DNA from: an uncultured Actinomyces sp.
GTDB taxonomy: Bacteria; Actinomycetota; Actinomycetes; Actinomycetales; Actinomycetaceae
Length of the DNA: 15,968 nucleotides
Assembly: GCA_902373545.1 (NCBI GenBank)
Contig: CABKMZ010000042.1
Location: 1 to 15,968 of the forward strand
Direction: 5' to 3'
Shown here in pieces: positions 12,867 through 15,968 of this stretch. The stretch's first letter is position 1. Every line of letters begins with the position of its first letter. The position numbers were made by a program, and so were the translations under genes. The notes under the pieces were generated by a model. That model was not told where the DNA came from. It ran no database searches and saw only the letters and a program-made list of their open reading frames with translations.

Positions 12867-15647
12867 ATGTCAGCGACGAAGCTCGTGATCGTGGAGTCTC
12901 CTGCGAAGGCAGCCACCATCGAGGGATACCTGGGTCCCGACTACCACGTGACCGCCTCCATCGGCCACATCCGCGACCTCCCGCAGCCCTCCGAGCTGCC
13001 CAAAGACATGAAAAAGGGGCCATTCGGCCGCTTCGCCGTCAACGTCGACGAGGGCTTCACGCCCTATTACGTGGTGAACCCGGACAAGAAGAAAAAGGTC
13101 ACCGAACTTAAGAAGCTCCTCAAGGAGTCCGACGAACTTTTCCTGGCAACTGATGAGGACCGCGAGGGTGAGGCCATCGCGTGGCACCTCCTGCAGGTCT
13201 TGAAGCCTAAGGTTCCTGTGCGCCGCATGGTGTTCCACGAAATCACGAAGGAAGCGATCCAGCGCGCGCTCGACAACACGCGTGACCTGGATACGAACCT
13301 CGTGGACGCGCAGGAGACGCGCCGCATCCTTGACCGCCTCTACGGCTACGAGGTCTCGCCCCTCCTGTGGCGCAAGATCCGTCCGTCCCTGTCGGCCGGC
13401 CGCGTGCAGTCGGTGGCCACGCGCCTCGTGGTCGCCAAGGAACGCGACCGCATGGCGCACGTGAGCGCCCAGTACTGGTCGATCGACACGGCCTTCACGT
13501 CGGCGGGCCAGGCCTTCGGCGCGCGCGTGGCCTCCGTGGACGGCCACGCCATCGCGACCGGCTCCGACTTTTCCGAGAAGGGCGAGCTGAGCGCGAAGGC
13601 CACCAAGGCCGGCGTCCTCCACCTGGACGAGGCCACCGCCCGCTCCTACGCCCGCGCGCTGGAAGACGCCCCGGCCTCGGTCATCGACTCGGTGACCCGC
13701 AAGCCCTACCGTCGCCGCCCGGCCGCCCCCTTCACGACGTCGACCCTCCAGCAGGAGGCCTCGCGTAAGCTGCACTGGAACGCCTCCTCGACGATGCGCA
13801 CCGCCCAGTCCCTCTACGAGTCCGGTTACATCACCTACATGCGTACCGACTCCACGGCCCTGTCCAGCCAGGCGATTCACGCCGCCCGTGAGCAGGCCAC
13901 CCAGCTCTATGGGGCCGAGGCCGTGGCCGAGTCCCCGCGCCTGTACGGCACCACGTCGAAGGGCGCGCAGGAGGCGCACGAGGCTATCCGCCCCGCCGGC
14001 GACCACTTCCGCACGCCCGGCGAAGTCGCGGGCTCCCTGTCGAAGCAGCAGCTCGCCCTGTACGACCTGATCTGGAAGCGCACGGTCGCCTCGCAGATGG
14101 CCGACGCCCTCGGCTACACGGCGACGATCCGCGTGCTCACCGGCATCGAGGTCGACGGCAAGCGCCACGACGTGCTGTCCTCGGCCTCGGGCACGGTCAT
14201 CACCTCCCCGGGCTTCCGCCTGGCCTACCAGGAGGGCCGCGACCAGGGCCGCTACGACGCGGAAAAGAACGACGCGGAAAAGACCCTGCCCGACGTCGCT
14301 GAGGGCGACGCCGCGACGCTGACCGAGGCCACCCCCGACGGCCACGAAACCCAGCCCCCGGGCCGCTACACGGAGGCCACGCTCGTCAAGACCATGGAGG
14401 AACTCGGCATCGGCCGTCCCTCCACCTACGCGGCGACCATCCAGACGATCGGGGACCGCGGGTACGTCACGCACCGCGGCCAGTACCTGGTGCCCACGTG
14501 GCTGGCCTTCTCCGTGACGCGCCTCCTCGAGGAGAACCTGGCGAACCTGGTCGACTACGACTTCACGGCCTCGATGGAGGGCGACCTGGACCGCATCGCC
14601 GCGGGCCAGGAGAACGGCACGGAGTTCCTGACCGGCTTCTTCTTCGGCCCCGACGGCACGGGCGAGAAGGGCGGCCTGCGCCACGACGTGGCCTCCCTGG
14701 GTGACGACATCGACGCGCGCGCCGTCAACTCCATCGACCTGGGCCGCGGCGTGACGCTGCGCGTGGGCCGCTACGGCCCCTACATGGAAAAGGCCGACGG
14801 CACGCGCGCGAACGTGCCGCCGGAGGTCGCTCCCGACGAGCTGACGGACGAGCTGATCGACCAGCTCTTCGCGCGCGCCGCCGACGACGGCCGCGAGCTG
14901 GGCGTCGACCCCGCGACCGGCCACACCATCATCGTCAAGGACGGCCGCTACGGCCCCTACGTCACCGAGGTCCTGCCCGAGGCGGCCGAGGGTGCCGAGG
15001 AGGGCGCGAAGAAGGCGAAGAAGAGCGCCGCCAAGCCTCGCACCGCGTCCCTGTTTAAGACCATGGACATCTCCACGGTCACCCTCGAGGACGCCCTGAA
15101 GCTGCTGTCCCTGCCGCGCGAGGTGGGCACCGACCCGGCCTCGGGCGACGTCATCACCGCGCAGAACGGCCGCTACGGACCCTACCTGAAGAAGGGTACG
15201 GACTCGCGCACCCTGGCCTCCGAGGACCAGCTGCTCACCATCACCCTGGACGAGGCCCTGGCCATCTACGCCCAGCCCAAGACGCGCGGCCGCGGCGCGG
15301 CCCGCCCGCCGCTGCGCGAGTTCGGCGAGGACCCGATCTCGGGCAAGAAGGTCACCGTCAAGGACGGCCGCTTCGGCCCCTACGTGACGGACGGCGAGAC
15401 CAACGTGACGGTGCCGCGCGCCGAGACAGTCGAGGACCTGACGGCCGAGCGCGCCTACGAGCTGTTGGCGGATAAGCGCGCCAAGGGCCCCGCCCCCAAG
15501 CGCACCCGCAAGACGGCCGCGAAGAAGACGACCACAAAGAAGCCGGCGGCCAAGAAGACCGCCACCAAGAAGACGACCACGGCGAAGAAGACGACCGCGG
15601 CGAAGAAGACGGCCACCAAGAAGGCCGCGACGAAGAAGGACAGCTGA
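12867..15647 (+). CDS. topA: DNA topoisomerase I (type IA)
   Basis: Complete, 926 residues. It relaxes negatively supercoiled DNA by cutting one strand and passing the other through, acting on the chromosome in the cytoplasm. The TOPRIM domain begins [11 protein letters not shown] (Glu10) and carries the metal-binding [12 protein letters not shown] (Asp96-Glu97-Asp98); the catalytic tyrosine is Tyr324 in ITYMRTDS, with Arg326 beside it. The C-terminal part has four GRYGPY/GRFGPY-type Topo_C repeats instead of zinc fingers, then a tail from about residue 872 made almost only of Lys, Thr and Ala, as is usual in actinobacterial TopA and thought to bind DNA and aid processivity. The start at 12867 follows GGGAAGGGA by 6 nt; the frame is open 69 codons further up, but family members start at the [14 protein letters not shown] position. 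Codons are strongly G/C-ending, unlike the cassette genes. The stop overlaps tmk by one base. Confidence 0.97.
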   Translation: MSATKLVIVESPAKAATIEGYLGPDYHVTASIGHIRDLPQPSELPKDMKKGPFGRFAVNVDEGFTPYYVVNPDKKKKVTELKKLLKESDELFLATDEDREGEAIAWHLLQVLKPKVPVRRMVFHEITKEAIQRALDNTRDLDTNLVDAQETRRILDRLYGYEVSPLLWRKIRPSLSAGRVQSVATRLVVAKERDRMAHVSAQYWSIDTAFTSAGQAFGARVASVDGHAIATGSDFSEKGELSAKATKAGVLHLDEATARSYARALEDAPASVIDSVTRKPYRRRPAAPFTTSTLQQEASRKLHWNASSTMRTAQSLYESGYITYMRTDSTALSSQAIHAAREQATQLYGAEAVAESPRLYGTTSKGAQEAHEAIRPAGDHFRTPGEVAGSLSKQQLALYDLIWKRTVASQMADALGYTATIRVLTGIEVDGKRHDVLSSASGTVITSPGFRLAYQEGRDQGRYDAEKNDAEKTLPDVAEGDAATLTEATPDGHETQPPGRYTEATLVKTMEELGIGRPSTYAATIQTIGDRGYVTHRGQYLVPTWLAFSVTRLLEENLANLVDYDFTASMEGDLDRIAAGQENGTEFLTGFFFGPDGTGEKGGLRHDVASLGDDIDARAVNSIDLGRGVTLRVGRYGPYMEKADGTRANVPPEVAPDELTDELIDQLFARAADDGRELGVDPATGHTIIVKDGRYGPYVTEVLPEAAEGAEEGAKKAKKSAAKPRTASLFKTMDISTVTLEDALKLLSLPREVGTDPASGDVITAQNGRYGPYLKKGTDSRTLASEDQLLTITLDEALAIYAQPKTRGRGAARPPLREFGEDPISGKKVTVKDGRFGPYVTDGETNVTVPRAETVEDLTAERAYELLADKRAKGPAPKRTRKTAAKKTTTKKPAAKKTATKKTTTAKKTTAAKKTATKKAATKKDS

Positions 15648-15968
15648 TGGCAGCGCGAGGAGTGTTCATCACCTTCGAAGGCGGCGACGGCTCGGGGAAG
15701 TCCACGCAGATCCAGTCCGTGCGCGACTGGTTCGAGAGCCGGGGCCGCGAGGTCATCGTCACCCGCGAGCCGGGCGGCACCGAGCTGGGCACGGAGATCC
15801 GCCGCCTGGTCCAAAACGGCCCCGAGGACGTCGATGCGCGCACGGAGGCCCTGCTGTACGCCGCCGACCGCGCCTACCACGTCGCCACGGTCATCGGCCC
15901 CGCCCTCGAGCGTGGCGCGGTCGTGCTGGGGGACCGCTACATCGACTCCTCCCTGGCCTACCAGGGCG
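15647..15968 (+). CDS. tmk: Thymidylate (dTMP) kinase, partial, C-terminus outside window
   Basis: The first 107 residues are visible; bacterial family members are usually a little over 200. The enzyme phosphorylates dTMP to dTDP with ATP, the step before dTTP for DNA synthesis, in the cytoplasm. Seen in the sequence: P-loop GGDGSGKST (12-20) within [14 protein letters not shown], the TREPGGT motif (39-45), and [12 protein letters not shown] (96-107) with the conserved Asp-Arg of the substrate site. The ATG at 15647 shares its A with the topA TGA stop (TGATG), so translation is probably coupled and the two genes form an operon. No separate Shine-Dalgarno sequence is obvious in the Lys-rich end of topA. 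Confidence 0.96.
   Translation, partial: MAARGVFITFEGGDGSGKSTQIQSVRDWFESRGREVIVTREPGGTELGTEIRRLVQNGPEDVDARTEALLYAADRAYHVATVIGPALERGAVVLGDRYIDSSLAYQG

Noticed and set aside
12870..14924. 684-codon open frame antisense to topA
   Set aside because: Produced by the strong G/C third-position bias of topA; the translation is low-complexity (Val/Gly/Arg/Ala) and has no family motifs.
15480..15644. Repetitive AAGAAG/ACC-rich tract as a DNA repeat
   Set aside because: It encodes the Lys/Thr/Ala-rich tail normal for actinobacterial TopA and needs no separate explanation.

Overview
The window is GC-rich DNA that looks like a high-GC Gram-positive actinobacterium, most plausibly from the Actinomyces/Schaalia group. 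This is an inference from base composition, an actinobacterial-type TopA with a Lys/Thr/Ala-rich tail, topA directly joined to tmk, and leaderless-type starts; no rRNA or other marker is present to confirm it. No tRNA, rRNA, CRISPR array, transposase or phage gene was seen.

Layout. Positions 1 to about 12589 are filled, on the minus strand, by four tandem copies of one two-gene cassette. In transcription order these are A8-B7 (12589-9474), A6-B5 (9182-6058), A4-B3 (5765-2671) and A2-B1 (2592 to beyond position 1). Every A and B product is an extracytoplasmic protein of about 500-535 residues with an N-terminal anchor and a body that reads like a PQQ/BamB-type beta-propeller. A and B are distant paralogues of each other. 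In each cassette the A stop overlaps the B start as ATGA. B has a Shine-Dalgarno sequence 6 nt from its start, while A has none and instead has a TANGAT -10 box 6-7 nt before its ATG, which points to leaderless mRNA.

The cassettes are separated by short intergenic regions. Two of these (5773-6057 and 9189-9473) are 97.5% identical over 285 bp although the genes beside them have diverged strongly. They carry a nested inverted repeat and form direct repeats exactly one cassette (3416 bp) apart. The third (2593-2670) is short and holds a clean 13-bp stem hairpin. Patches of near identity between non-adjacent A genes suggest recombination among cassettes.

Positions 12590-12866 form a divergent intergenic region. 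To its right, on the plus strand, lie topA (DNA topoisomerase I, complete) and tmk (thymidylate kinase, cut by the window end). These overlap by one base and are conserved housekeeping genes.

The cassette array is the notable content: a tandemly amplified, paired, surface-exposed propeller family of unknown function. It is conserved at both protein ends and variable in the middle, and it is built in a way that would allow copy-number change and cassette mixing.
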